From contig JACVCL010000009.1 in assembly GCA_016742075.1 (NCBI GenBank), positions 1 to 44,389 of the forward strand: 44,389 nucleotides of DNA, in the 5' to 3' direction. The stretch's first letter is position 1. Each line of letters begins with the position of its first letter. Positions 1-8,194 of this stretch are shown here, in pieces. This DNA is from Phycisphaerales bacterium. GTDB lineage: Bacteria; Planctomycetota; Phycisphaerae; Phycisphaerales; UBA1924. The position numbers were made by a program, and so were the translations under genes. The notes beneath the pieces are model-generated. The model worked only from the letters and a program-made list of their open reading frames with translations, made no database searches and was not told where the DNA came from.

Positions 1-33
1 CCTCCCGGCCCCAATCCCGCATCGCCAATCCGA

Positions 34-65
34 CCCCGGCCGCCCTCGCGGCCGGGGTTTTCTTT
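34..65 (+). terminator. Rho-independent terminator of a gene upstream of the window
   Basis: A 10-bp perfect GC stem (34-43 with 48-57) with a 4-nt loop is followed by TTTTCTTT. It should end a rightward transcript that begins before the window. The next start codon is only 17 bp further on, so the following gene either relies on readthrough, has its promoter in or near this hairpin, or starts further downstream. Confidence 0.8.
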
Positions 66-82
66 CCGCTACGCTCCGTGCC

Positions 83-883
83 GTGACCGAGATCGAGCCC
101 ACCCCGAACGCGTCGGCCGCCCGCCTGAGCGGCACCGCGGCCCTCTCGGCCGTGCTGGCCATGGTGAGCCTTGCGGCGTGCGTGACCGCGGCGGCCGCGG
201 CGCTGCTGGGGTTTCCCGCGGCGCTCGCGGCGATCGTGGTCCTGCCCGTGCTGGGGCTGACGGCGGCGGTGCTGGGGTTCACGTCCCTCTCGATCGTGCG
301 GCGGTCGGGCGGGCGGGTGATCGGCCGGGTGCCGGCGCTCATCGGGCTGTTCCTGGGGTTGACGAGCGCGATCATCCAGGGGGCCTTTGCCCTCTCGGTG
401 CTGCGGGTGTACTTCGACCTTCGCAACGCCGCGGCCCCGGCCGTGAGCCGCATGGTCTACGCCGCCGACCGGGGAGACCTCAGCGGGCTGCGGGCCACGC
501 TCTCTGAGAAGGCCAGCGCAGACCTGACCGACGCCCGCGCGGCGGAGTTCGGCGCAGCCCTGCGGCGCGAGGCGGGCACCATCGCCGGCGCCGAGGTGCG
601 CCTGGGCACGCTGATACGGACCTTCGAAGCGGGGCGGCGCGCCGCCCGTTCGGGCAGCGTTCAGCCGCTGGCGGAGGGCGTGCTGCCCAAGCCTGTCGAG
701 ATCGTGGGCGACCGGGCGACGCTCCTGGCCTACGTGATCGTGGACCAGGACGCGCTCAAAAAGGAACAGGTGAAGGTGGCCGACCTGCTGGTGGTGCTGC
801 CCGACGGACGCGGGCTCACGCTGATGAACGACGGGCCGGCGTCGTCGGCCGCCGAATCGCTGAATCTGAAGATCGAACGGTGA
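83..883 (+). CDS. Small membrane protein, DUF4190-like N-terminus, unknown function
   Basis: A 266-residue protein from a GTG start. Three hydrophobic segments (roughly residues 17-40, 45-70 and 82-107) are separated by short Arg-rich loops. This arrangement resembles DUF4190-type membrane proteins of planctomycetes. The remaining 155 residues form a soluble, mixed-charge domain with alternating strands and helices that I do not recognise. No catalytic motif is visible. The start lies 17 bp after a strong terminator, leaving little room for a promoter, so an internal start such as the Met at about residue 27 is possible, though it would cut into the first membrane segment. The gene converges on asd with a 33-bp gap. 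The coding frame is convincing from its GC-rich third positions and membrane topology. The function is not assignable. Confidence 0.7.
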   Translation: MTEIEPTPNASAARLSGTAALSAVLAMVSLAACVTAAAAALLGFPAALAAIVVLPVLGLTAAVLGFTSLSIVRRSGGRVIGRVPALIGLFLGLTSAIIQGAFALSVLRVYFDLRNAAAPAVSRMVYAADRGDLSGLRATLSEKASADLTDARAAEFGAALRREAGTIAGAEVRLGTLIRTFEAGRRAARSGSVQPLAEGVLPKPVEIVGDRATLLAYVIVDQDALKKEQVKVADLLVVLPDGRGLTLMNDGPASSAAESLNLKIER

Positions 884-916
884 ACGCGCGCGGAAGGCCC
901 GTGGGCGAACGGCCGC

Positions 917-1993
917 TCAGATGAGGCCCAGCACGTGCTCGGCGATCTGCACCGCGTTGAGGGCCGCGCCCTTGCGGATCTGATCGCCGCAGACCAGCAG
1001 GTGCCAGCCGCGGTATCGCGTCTCGCCGCCGACAACCTCCTCGCCCTGCGTCGGATCGGGCCGGATGCGGCCGACGAGGATCTCATCGCGCCCACTGGCG
1101 GCCAGCGGTGTGGGGAAGCGGTTGGCGGCGCGGTCGTCGACGATGCGGATGCCGGGGGCGCCGTCGAGCGCGGCCCGCACCTCGCTCTCGGTGGCCCAGG
1201 CGCCGAGCGTCACGCAGATCGACTCGGTGTGGGCCCGCATCACCGGCACGCGGACGCAGGTGGGGGCCACCTGCACCGACTCGTCGCGCCAGATCTTGCG
1301 GGTCTCGTCGATGATCTTCTGCTCCTCGACGTTGCGGCCGGTGTCGGGGTCCACCGCCGAGTCGTGGCTGAAGATGTTGAACGCGCACGGTTCCTTGAAC
1401 ACCCTGGGCTGGGCGGGCCGGCCTTCAAGCACGTCGCGCGCCTGCTGGGCCAGTTCGTCCATAGCGGGGGCGCCGGCGCCGCTCACGGCCTGATAGGTGC
1501 TCACGACGATCCGCTCGACGCCGAAGACGCGCCGGAGAGGGTTCAGCGGCACAAGCAGGATGATCGTCGAGCAGTTGGGGTTGGCGACGATGCCCGGCTG
1601 CCAGGCGCCTTCGCCCTTCATGCCCGTCAGTTCGTGGGCGTTGATCTCCGGGACGATGAGGGGGACGTCCTTCTCCATCCGAAAAGCCGAGGAGTTGTCG
1701 ACCACCAGCGCGCCGCTGTCGGCCGCGGCGGGGGCGAAGTCCCTGGCGAGCGCCGCCGACACCCCGAAGAGGGCCACGTCGACGCCCCGCAGGCTCTTCT
1801 CGGTGAGTTCCTCGACCACGACCTCGCGCCCCGCGCAGCGCAGGGGCCGCCCGGCCGAGCCGGCCGAGGCCAGCAGCCGCACGTCGGCGTGCGGAAAGCC
1901 GCGCTCCTCGATGAGGCGGATGAACTCCTGGCCGACGGCGCCGGTGGCGCCTACGACGGCCACGATCGGGTTATCCGAGGTCCGCGGGGACAT
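917..1993 (-). CDS. asd: Aspartate-semialdehyde dehydrogenase
   Basis: This 358-residue enzyme reduces aspartyl-4-phosphate to aspartate-4-semialdehyde with NADPH, the branch point to lysine/diaminopimelate, threonine and methionine. The N-terminal Rossmann motif GATGAVG is at about residues 15-21. The catalytic cysteine is C141 in NPNCST. The substrate-binding and dimerisation half follows, with the conserved SGAG loop near 170 and RVPVMRAHTES near 250. The length is normal for the bacterial USG-1-type family. The ATG start places the nucleotide-binding glycines at the expected distance. The HIT-family gene lies upstream on the same strand with an 82-bp gap, so co-transcription is possible. 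The identification is secure; the regulation is not visible. Confidence 0.95.
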   Translation of the reverse strand: MSPRTSDNPIVAVVGATGAVGQEFIRLIEERGFPHADVRLLASAGSAGRPLRCAGREVVVEELTEKSLRGVDVALFGVSAALARDFAPAAADSGALVVDNSSAFRMEKDVPLIVPEINAHELTGMKGEGAWQPGIVANPNCSTIILLVPLNPLRRVFGVERIVVSTYQAVSGAGAPAMDELAQQARDVLEGRPAQPRVFKEPCAFNIFSHDSAVDPDTGRNVEEQKIIDETRKIWRDESVQVAPTCVRVPVMRAHTESICVTLGAWATESEVRAALDGAPGIRIVDDRAANRFPTPLAASGRDEILVGRIRPDPTQGEEVVGGETRYRGWHLLVCGDQIRKGAALNAVQIAEHVLGLI

Positions 1994-2075
1994 GGGGACT
2001 TGTTCGTCCGGCGGAGCGGACGGGTTCAGCCCCAGAGAGCCCCCGGGGGTGAAATCCCGGCGAATTCTCTCCCGA

Positions 2076-2522
2076 TCATCCGCCGATCGCCGCCCGCAGC
2101 CGCGCCAGCAGGCCGCCGTGGCGGGCGGGGTCGAGGGCGGTGGTCCGATCGGTCCACGCCGAGGCCGGGTAGGACCAGACTGGCTTCGTGCGCAGGTCGT
2201 CGGCCTCGTGGGCGTAGCGCGGGAAGACGTGCGCGTGCAGCGCCGGTTCGAGGTTCCCGAGAATCTCGTAGTTCAGCCGGCGCGGCCGGCAGACGGCCAG
2301 CACGGCGTCGCCCAGGCGCGCGAGGTCGTCGAGGTACTGGCGCCGGGCGGCGCCGGTGAGGTCGTTGAGCTGGCCGACGACGGGATCGGGCAGGAGCAGC
2401 GAGTAGCCCTCGAGGAACTGGGCGTCGCCGAGCACCGCCCACCCGCTGGGCATGCGGGCAATGACCGCCGGGTGCCGCCCGGCGGCACAGTCCTCGACTC
2501 GGCGATGGATCGCGGTCGTCAT
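2076..2522 (-). CDS. HIT-family (histidine triad) protein with altered first histidine
   Basis: A 148-residue protein whose end matches the HIT signature: GN at 89-90, then P93-A-L-H-A-H-V-F-P-R102. The canonical form is PHLHxHxxPR, where the middle His is the nucleophile that forms a nucleotidyl intermediate. Here the two later histidines (H96, H98) are kept but the first is alanine (A94). HIT proteins hydrolyse or transfer nucleoside phosphates (AMP-lysine, ApnA, sugar nucleotides); the substrate here cannot be told. The length is typical of a single HIT domain. The gene is upstream of asd on the same strand and divergent from the sorted surface-protein gene. The family assignment is good; activity is an inference because of the lost first histidine. 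Confidence 0.8.
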   Translation of the reverse strand: MTTAIHRRVEDCAAGRHPAVIARMPSGWAVLGDAQFLEGYSLLLPDPVVGQLNDLTGAARRQYLDDLARLGDAVLAVCRPRRLNYEILGNLEPALHAHVFPRYAHEADDLRTKPVWSYPASAWTDRTTALDPARHGGLLARLRAAIGG

Positions 2523-2724
2523 CGGTGGAGATTAGCGGACAGCCCGGCGCCGGCCCCTGTGCTTCTCCAGATTGCCGGGGAAACACCCAGAAAGCCACGG
2601 CCTCACCAATTCTTGGCGCGCCCACGCCTTGCCCAGCCGCGTATTGGGGATACGTTCCAATCGCCGCCCCGCCAGGGGAGCGGCCACGTCAAGGTTCTCA
2701 TTCTCCTCAGGAAGGAAGATTCCG

Positions 2725-3402
2725 ATGCGCACGTCTTTCGCCGCGGCCGCCGCGGCCCTCACGCTCATGACCACCGCCGGCGGGGCCTCGGCCTCGATCG
2801 TCGTCGCGCCGTTCGTCGGCGGCGACGCGGCGTTCCTCTCGCTGACCAACAACGGCACGCTCGAGCGAGCCGTCGCCGAAGGTCGGATGGGTGACAACAT
2901 CCTCACGGGCACGTGGGAGATGGCGATCTGGCAGCAGGGCGGTGTGGGCGTCCCGAAGGCCACCGACAATCTCGTGAACCCCAACGGCACGGGCGTGGCG
3001 TTCAGCGTCGTGTGGGACGGGGCGTCGACCGTCACGTACACCGTCGGCGCCACCTCGATCTCGTGGGACGCCGTGGCCGGCGGGTTCACCGACATCTTCA
3101 TCCGCGTCCGCAGCGTGGCGACCGCCTCGCTCGCCCTTACGAATATGAGCCTCGTCGGCCCTGACGTGAACATCCCGAACCTGGTGGTGAACGGCGCCGG
3201 CGTCGACTACCTCCGCATTTCGAGCAGCACGAACCTGCCCGCGTTCACCCTCGTCGGCGTCCAGACGCTCTCGTGGACGGGCGCGGCCCCCACCGGCTCG
3301 GCCCTGGCCTACCAGATCAAGCTGACGAATGTGCCGGCGCCAGCGGCGCTGCCGTTGGCCGGCGCCGCCGGCCTGCTGGGCCTGCGCCGCCGCCGCCGCT
3401 GA
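2725..3402 (+). CDS. Exported protein with PEP-CTERM-like sorting tail
   Basis: A 225-residue secreted protein. The chosen ATG at 2725 is preceded by GGAAGGA (2710-2716) at good spacing and begins an ideal signal peptide (basic MRTS, Ala/Leu core, ASA-S cleavage site near residue 24). An upstream in-frame extension from 2572 lacks these features. The mature part is a beta-rich domain with many Thr/Ser/Val residues. The C-terminus has a tripartite sorting tail: VPAPAALP, a hydrophobic Ala/Gly/Leu helix, and a run of five Arg at the very end. This is the layout of PEP-CTERM substrates cut by an exosortase, with PAP in place of PEP. No exosortase gene is in the window. The gene stands alone with its own terminator. 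The biological role, perhaps surface or exopolysaccharide-associated, is unknown. Confidence 0.85.
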   Translation: MRTSFAAAAAALTLMTTAGGASASIVVAPFVGGDAAFLSLTNNGTLERAVAEGRMGDNILTGTWEMAIWQQGGVGVPKATDNLVNPNGTGVAFSVVWDGASTVTYTVGATSISWDAVAGGFTDIFIRVRSVATASLALTNMSLVGPDVNIPNLVVNGAGVDYLRISSSTNLPAFTLVGVQTLSWTGAAPTGSALAYQIKLTNVPAPAALPLAGAAGLLGLRRRRR

Positions 3403-3435
3403 CCCCTTCCGGAGCGGTCGGTACGCTCCTTTCAG

Positions 3436-3467
3436 CGCCCCCGTCTCCGGACGGGGGCGTTTTCTTT
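3436..3467 (+). terminator. Rho-independent terminator after the sorted surface protein
   Basis: A perfect 10-bp stem (3436-3445 with 3450-3459) with a TCCG loop is followed by TTTTCTTT. It sits 33 bp after the stop of the rightward gene and overlaps by 2 bp the stop codon of leftward ispF at 3466. On the opposite strand the hairpin is not followed by a T tract, so it should mainly act on the rightward transcript. Confidence 0.85.
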
Positions 3468-3987
3468 ACACCCCACGGTGCAGCAGCACGACGACGTGCA
3501 CCTCAACCGCCCGCCCCTCGCCCACGGCGTCGACCTTCTCGTGCGTCTTGCCCTTGACGTTCACAAACCGCTCGTCGATCCGCAGCTCCCGGGCGAGCGC
3601 CGCGCGGATCTGGGCTTTCACCGGCGAGAGCTTCGGCCGCTCGAGAATCACCGTCGCGTCGAGGTTGGCGACGTGGTAGCCCGCGGCGTCCATGCGGCGC
3701 ACGGCCTCGGCGAGGAACACCCGGGAATCGGCCGCCTCATGGCGCGGGTCGGTATCGGGGAAGAGCTGCCCGATGTCGGGCTCACCGAGCGCGCCCAGAA
3801 TCGCGTCGGTCACGGCGTGGAACAACGCGTCGGCGTCGGAGTGCCCAACAGGCCCGGCGGTGTGCTCCAGGCGCACCCCCGCCAGAAGGAACGGCCGCCC
3901 CTGCCCGGCGGGCGGGAAGGGCTCGATCCGGTGCAGGTCGTAGCCGTGGCCGATCCGGTAGGCCGGGTTGGGATCGATGAACGACAT
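3466..3987 (-). CDS. ispF: 2-C-methyl-D-erythritol 2,4-cyclodiphosphate synthase
   Basis: A 173-residue enzyme of the non-mevalonate (MEP) isoprenoid pathway. It cyclises CDP-methylerythritol 2-phosphate to methylerythritol cyclodiphosphate with release of CMP. The N-terminal signature IGHGYDLHR supplies metal ligands D17 and H19. GHSDADALFHAVTDAILGA at about 48-66 supplies the third metal ligand H57 and the family signature. The length fits the usual 155-175 residues. The start at 3987 was chosen because the signature begins near residue 11; the frame stays open further upstream but that stretch has no family character. No ispD is adjacent or fused, unlike in some alphaproteobacteria. The gene is divergent from the lipoprotein gene at 4159. 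Confidence 0.95.
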   Translation of the reverse strand: MSFIDPNPAYRIGHGYDLHRIEPFPPAGQGRPFLLAGVRLEHTAGPVGHSDADALFHAVTDAILGALGEPDIGQLFPDTDPRHEAADSRVFLAEAVRRMDAAGYHVANLDATVILERPKLSPVKAQIRAALARELRIDERFVNVKGKTHEKVDAVGEGRAVEVHVVVLLHRGV

Positions 3988-4158
3988 GGCCGAGGGTTTC
4001 GACGCCCACCCCGCCCAATGGGCTGGAGGGGCCGGGGGTTTCCGGACGATGTTGGGCTGGGCAGAGCCCCGGCGCGCCGAACCGTCGGCGTGCGATGTCG
4101 TATGGTACCGGGCGGCCGTTGTGATCGTCCGATAACCGCGCCGCCTCAGGAGTTCCGC

Positions 4159-4809
4159 ATGATCCGTCCCAGCCTCGCCCTGCCGATGGTCCGCCGAACG
4201 CTGCTGCTGACGCTGGCGGCGGCGCCGCTCGGGCTCGGCGGGTGCATCGGCGAGGGCGGGGCGCTCTACTCCAACGACGCGTTCTACTACACGTCGACCG
4301 CGTGGCAGCCCAAGACGGCGTTCCTCGAAGACACGCGCACGGGCGAGACCATCTGGTCGGTGGATGTGCCCGTCGGGGGCCACCTGCGCGGCGGGTTCTC
4401 CAAGGGCACCGGTCCGAACATCTATCGCCCGGACGAGATTGTGTGGGAGGTGCGCTCCGACGAGCACACGATCCTGACGCCGGAGAACCGCCAGCCGTGC
4501 CCGCCGGCCGATGCCCGCCGGTTCGGGTTCAAGATCCGGCCCACGCCGGAAATGCCGAACACTCCCGCGCCGGGCAATCCGTTCCGCAACGGGCAGACGC
4601 AGGCGGCGGCGCCGGGTGCGGCTCCGGCCCACGCGCCCGCCCCAGCCCGCCCGCGCGCGGCCGCGCCGGCGACGACGACGCCCGCGCCGGTGGCCCCGGT
4701 GCAGCCTCCGCCGCGCAGGCCCAAGGCGCAGCCGGCGCCCGAGGCCGAGCCGGCGAAGCCCGCCGAGGCCCCCAGGCCCGCGGATCCGCCGATCGATCTT
4801 CCGAAGTGA
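4159..4809 (+). CDS. Lipoprotein with proline/alanine-rich C-terminal half
   Basis: A 216-residue predicted lipoprotein. The N-terminus has RR near residues 12-13, a Leu/Ala-rich core and the lipobox LGGC with lipidated Cys29. Residues 30-140 form a compact domain with aromatic residues (NDAFYYTSTAW) and repeated strand-like stretches. From about 140 onward the chain is Pro/Ala-rich with few hydrophobic residues, probably an extended linker or cell-wall-spanning arm. The ATG at 4159 is supported by an upstream CAGGAG and by the signal peptide; the open frame upstream of it has no coding character. No recognised catalytic motif is visible. The gene ends one base from the stop codon of convergent alr. 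The envelope location is well supported; the function is unknown. Confidence 0.85.
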   Translation: MIRPSLALPMVRRTLLLTLAAAPLGLGGCIGEGGALYSNDAFYYTSTAWQPKTAFLEDTRTGETIWSVDVPVGGHLRGGFSKGTGPNIYRPDEIVWEVRSDEHTILTPENRQPCPPADARRFGFKIRPTPEMPNTPAPGNPFRNGQTQAAAPGAAPAHAPAPARPRAAAPATTTPAPVAPVQPPPRRPKAQPAPEAEPAKPAEAPRPADPPIDLPK

Positions 4810-4810
4810 G

Positions 4811-6097
4811 TCAGCGCCCGCCGACGGCCGCGCGGCCGATCGATGCGATGACGGGACCCGCCTGAGTCGGGGATTCCTCGACCGCCGTGTAGTGCCGTGG
4901 CAGACGGGGCGAGAGCCTGCAGAGGAGCTCGTGCGCGATGGTTCCGGCCTGGCGCGCGAGCGTGGGCAGGTGGTTCGGGGCGGTGCGGTCGGCCGAGACG
5001 ATCTCGACCGCCGAGCCGATGCGGACGGAGCCCTCGGGCAGGTCGGTGACGTCCAGCGTGATCTGGTCCATCGAGACGCGGCCGACGACCGGGGCGAAGG
5101 CGCGGATCGGGGCGCCGGGGTTTTCCCCGGGCAGGAGCACGCCCACGCGGGCGGCGTTCGACAGCGCGAGGGGGTAGCCGTCGGCGTAGCCCACGGGGAC
5201 GAGCGCGATCCGCGATGGGCGCGTGGTGCGGAAGGTGCCGCCGTAGCCGACGGGTGTTCCCGAGGGCACTGATTTGAGGTGGACGATGTGGCTCGTCCAG
5301 CGGACGGCGGGCGAGAGCTCGGCGGCGAGGTCGGCGAGCTCGAAGTGCTCGGGGTCCGCGAATTCCTCCGCGGCGTAGCCGAGCAGGGCGAGGCCGACGC
5401 GCACCATGTTGCGGTGCAGGCCCGGGGTGCGGAAGAGGCCGAAGGTGTTGGCCTGGTGGACCAGGCAGTCGTCGGGGATGAGGTGGGCGTGCTGCTCGAG
5501 GAAGCGGTTGAATCGCTCGGCCTGGCGGCGGACCGACTCAGGGTCGCGGTCGGAGGAGGCGCAGTGGGTGAAGATGCCCGCCAGGCGGAGGCGCGGGTGC
5601 TCGCGGATGCGGGCGAGGACGCCGGAGGCCTCTTCGGGGGACATGCCGCCGCGGGTCATGCCGGTGTCGACCTCGACGTGGAGGGGGAGGGAGACGCCCA
5701 GGGCGTTGCCGCGGTCGATGAGGTGGTTGAGGTTGTCGGTGTCGTGGATGACGAGGTGGAGGCGGCCCTTGGTGGCGGCGCGGTAGAGGACGTCGCTGCG
5801 ATCGAGATCGCGGACGGGCATAAGGAGGAGGATGGGCGTCTGGACGGCGGCCTCGATGAGGGCGCGGGCCTGATCGGGGGTGTAGACGGCGATCATCTCG
5901 ACGGCGCCCGAGGAGGCGATCGAGAGGCGCTTGGCGATGCGGGGGGCGCCGAGGCTGTAGGCGTCGGCCTTGAGGACGGCGCAGACGGCGGGGATGGGGC
6001 GGCCCTTGGGGAGGTGGGCGGCCAGCGCCCGGCGGACGACGCCGACGTTCCTGTCGATGGCGGTGAGGTCGATGTCGAGTCGGCTGGTGGTCGTCAA
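4811..6097 (-). CDS. alr: Alanine racemase
   Basis: A PLP-dependent enzyme that interconverts L- and D-alanine for peptidoglycan synthesis. The PLP lysine lies in AVLKADAYSLGA (K43 from the chosen start). The barrel domain continues to about residue 260, with HVEVDTGMTRGG and the HCASSD loop. The beta domain contains the GYGGTF motif (counterpart of the catalytic Tyr region) and the SMDQ signature near 350. The start is uncertain. The TTG at 6097 gives 428 residues and places the first strand (RLDIDLTAIDRN) at the N-terminus, as is usual. The ATG at 6211 would add 38 Pro/Ala-rich residues with no family similarity. Neither has a clear Shine-Dalgarno. The gene is convergent with the upstream lipoprotein gene, with only 1 nt between stop codons. 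Confidence 0.93.
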   Translation of the reverse strand: MTTTSRLDIDLTAIDRNVGVVRRALAAHLPKGRPIPAVCAVLKADAYSLGAPRIAKRLSIASSGAVEMIAVYTPDQARALIEAAVQTPILLLMPVRDLDRSDVLYRAATKGRLHLVIHDTDNLNHLIDRGNALGVSLPLHVEVDTGMTRGGMSPEEASGVLARIREHPRLRLAGIFTHCASSDRDPESVRRQAERFNRFLEQHAHLIPDDCLVHQANTFGLFRTPGLHRNMVRVGLALLGYAAEEFADPEHFELADLAAELSPAVRWTSHIVHLKSVPSGTPVGYGGTFRTTRPSRIALVPVGYADGYPLALSNAARVGVLLPGENPGAPIRAFAPVVGRVSMDQITLDVTDLPEGSVRIGSAVEIVSADRTAPNHLPTLARQAGTIAHELLCRLSPRLPRHYTAVEESPTQAGPVIASIGRAAVGGR

Positions 6098-6461
6098 GGG
6101 CGCACCGGGTGGGGCGTTCGGCAGGGGTGCGTGGGGGGGGGCCGGGCGTGGCCGGGGCGGCTGGGCCTGCGGAGCGCGGGGGTTGTATCGGCCCGACTGC
6201 GGCGCTAGCATGACGATAGCGCAGGCCCGTTGCGGGCGTGCGCGGGCTTGGCCGGTTGTCGGCTTGGTCCCAGGCCGCGTCGGGGCTGGTTTCCCGGCGC
6301 GGAGCGGCGCATCTCCCGAGGCTCGGCCCCGCGGTTGGCGCGCCCGCACGGATCTCGAGCGTCCGCCGCTCCTGCCGCGTGGCGGGAGGTGAGCGTCGGA
6401 CGCCTGGGACCCGCGTGGGGCGCGTCAGACGGGGGGCCTCAGATCGGACGGTCTGTCACCC
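6098..6461. other. Divergent intergenic region between alr and the RNA helicase
   Basis: This gap of about 364 bp carries the divergent upstream regions of alr and the helicase. It is very GC-rich. I see no convincing -35/-10 pair, no RNA gene and no conserved reading frame. Its true limits depend on the starts of both genes: alr may begin at 6211 and the helicase at 6603. Confidence 0.5.
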
Positions 6462-8174
6462 ATGGCCCATGGCCTTTGCGCGCACGACGCGGCGGTTTGT
6501 TCCCGGATTCTTCTGAGCCCCGATGAGCAGCCCGGAGGCGGAGGGGGCGATAACGCTGCGCCGGAGGCGGGCGGCGGCGGGCCCCAGGGCGGCGTGCCGG
6601 ACATGGCCGACCCGTCGCGGCGGAAGCGTCGCCGGCGTCGGCGCGGACGCGGGCGCGGAGGTGAGGGCGAGGGTGGCGGTGGCGGGGGCGGTGGTGGTGG
6701 GAGCGGCGCGGCCGAGGGAGCGATGCCCACGGCCGGCAGCGAGGATGCCCCGCGCGCGGCGCGGCGGATCCGCAAGGCGGCGCCGGTGGAGGGGGTGTCG
6801 AAGTGGGAAGACATCTTCGAGGGCAAGACCTTCGGCGACCTGGGCCTGCGGAACAGCGTGGTCAAGGGGTGCGAGGCGGCGGGGTTCCGCAACCCGACGA
6901 AGATCCAGAGCGACCTGATCCCGCTGGTGCTGTCGGGGCGTGACGTGCTGGGGCAGTCGCGGACGGGAACGGGCAAGACGGCGGCGTTCGGGCTGCCGCT
7001 GTTCCACATGGCGACGCGGGAATTGCCGTTCCAGTCGATCATCCTGGCGCCGACGCGGGAGCTGGCGATCCAGATCGCCGACGAGCTCTCGGACCTCGGG
7101 CGGTTCACGCCGATCAAGGTGTCGGCGGTGTTCGGTGGGCAGGCGGTGAGCTTCCAGGCGAAGCAGCTGGCGCACGGGCCGGAGATCATCGTGGCGACGC
7201 CGGGGCGGCTGATGGACATGGTGGAGCGCGGGCACATCACGCTGGCGAACGTGAAGTTCGCGGTGCTCGACGAGGTGGACCGGATGCTGGACATCGGGTT
7301 CCGCGACGACATCAAGAAGATTCTCGGGTCGATCAGGACCGCGCACCAGACGGTATTCGTGTCGGCGACGATCTCGGAGGAGATCGAGAAGCTGGCCCGA
7401 ACGTTCATGAAGGACCCGGCCAAGCTGGTGACGACGGGCACCTCGCTGACGGTGAGCCTGGTGGACCAGCACTACATCAGCGTGAACCACTGGGACAAGC
7501 GGAAGATGCTGGTGCACCTGCTGACGCACGAGGACCCGGAGCTGACGCTGGTGTTCTGCCGCACGAAGCGGACGGTGGACGACCTGGCGGAGTATCTCAA
7601 CAAGAAGGGGATCGAGTCGCACGCCATCCACGGCGACATGTACCAGGGCAAGCGCAACAGCGTGATGAAGAAGATGCGGGCTGGGACGCTGAGCGTGGTG
7701 GTGGCGTCGGACCTGGCGGCGCGGGGGCTGGACGTGGACGGCATCAGCCACGTGGTGAACTACGACCTTCCGGAGGACCCGGAGGTATACATCCACCGCA
7801 TCGGCCGCACGGCCCGCGCGGGCCGGCAGGGCGTGGCGTGGAGCCTGGTGCCGCCGGACCAGGGCGAGCTGCTGACGGCGATCGAGAAGCTCGCGAACAT
7901 CCACATTCCTGAGAAGAAGTACCCGGACTTCTCGGCCGGTCCGGTTCCTGCCGAGGTGCAGGCGCGGCGCGACGCCGACACGCAGCGCATCGAGAAGAAG
8001 CAGCAGCACAGCCGGTTTGACGCGCCGAGCCTGCCGAAGGCGCCGGCGGCCACGGGGCGGGCGCCGAACCCCTCGAAGTTCCCCGGCGGGCTGGTGCCGA
8101 CGAAGCTGCCGCCGAGGAAGCTCGGCGGCCGTGCGCGGACGGCGCGGTCGATGGAGCTGCCGAAGGACGAGTGA
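6462..8174 (+). CDS. DEAD-box-family ATP-dependent RNA helicase with DEVD motif II
   Basis: A 570-residue superfamily 2 RNA helicase. In order: a low-complexity N-terminus with an Arg-rich patch and a Gly run (about 48-80), an upstream Phe and the Q-motif Gln in NPTKIQ, motif I SRTGTGKT (about 165), Ia PTRELA, Ib TPGR, motif II DEVD (about 269), III SAT, IV VFCRTKR, V ARGLDV and VI HRIGRTARAG (about 445). A basic C-terminal tail follows. All helicase motifs are present, but motif II has Val in place of Ala, and motif I begins SR rather than AQ. It probably remodels RNA in ribosome assembly, decay or cold response; the exact subfamily is unclear. The start may be ATG 6462 or ATG 6603; neither has a strong ribosome site. 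The basic tails may give non-specific RNA affinity. Confidence 0.92.
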   Translation: MAHGLCAHDAAVCSRILLSPDEQPGGGGGDNAAPEAGGGGPQGGVPDMADPSRRKRRRRRRGRGRGGEGEGGGGGGGGGGSGAAEGAMPTAGSEDAPRAARRIRKAAPVEGVSKWEDIFEGKTFGDLGLRNSVVKGCEAAGFRNPTKIQSDLIPLVLSGRDVLGQSRTGTGKTAAFGLPLFHMATRELPFQSIILAPTRELAIQIADELSDLGRFTPIKVSAVFGGQAVSFQAKQLAHGPEIIVATPGRLMDMVERGHITLANVKFAVLDEVDRMLDIGFRDDIKKILGSIRTAHQTVFVSATISEEIEKLARTFMKDPAKLVTTGTSLTVSLVDQHYISVNHWDKRKMLVHLLTHEDPELTLVFCRTKRTVDDLAEYLNKKGIESHAIHGDMYQGKRNSVMKKMRAGTLSVVVASDLAARGLDVDGISHVVNYDLPEDPEVYIHRIGRTARAGRQGVAWSLVPPDQGELLTAIEKLANIHIPEKKYPDFSAGPVPAEVQARRDADTQRIEKKQQHSRFDAPSLPKAPAATGRAPNPSKFPGGLVPTKLPPRKLGGRARTARSMELPKDE

Positions 8175-8175
8175 C

Positions 8176-8194
8176 CCGCCGCGGAGGGCGGCGG
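8176..8194. terminator. Hairpin filling the gap between two convergent genes
   Basis: CCGCCGC (8176-8182) pairs with GCGGCGG (8188-8194) across a 5-nt loop. The hairpin occupies the 20-bp space between the helicase stop (8174) and the AsmA-like stop (8195). Neither side has a good T tract (CTACTTCTTCC on the plus strand), so it may be a weak bidirectional terminator or simply a 3'-end protecting structure. Confidence 0.5.

Noticed and set aside
935-2359. Long open frame antisense to asd (474 residues)
   Set aside because: It is a shadow frame of asd and the HIT gene. It has no domain, has Arg/Gly/Ala composition typical of GC-rich antisense frames, and asd is fully supported.
2629-2656. TTGCCC-16-TACGTT before the sorted surface-protein gene, as a sigma70 promoter
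   Set aside because: The -10 matches the consensus in only about three positions. It is plausible but not better than chance in this sequence.
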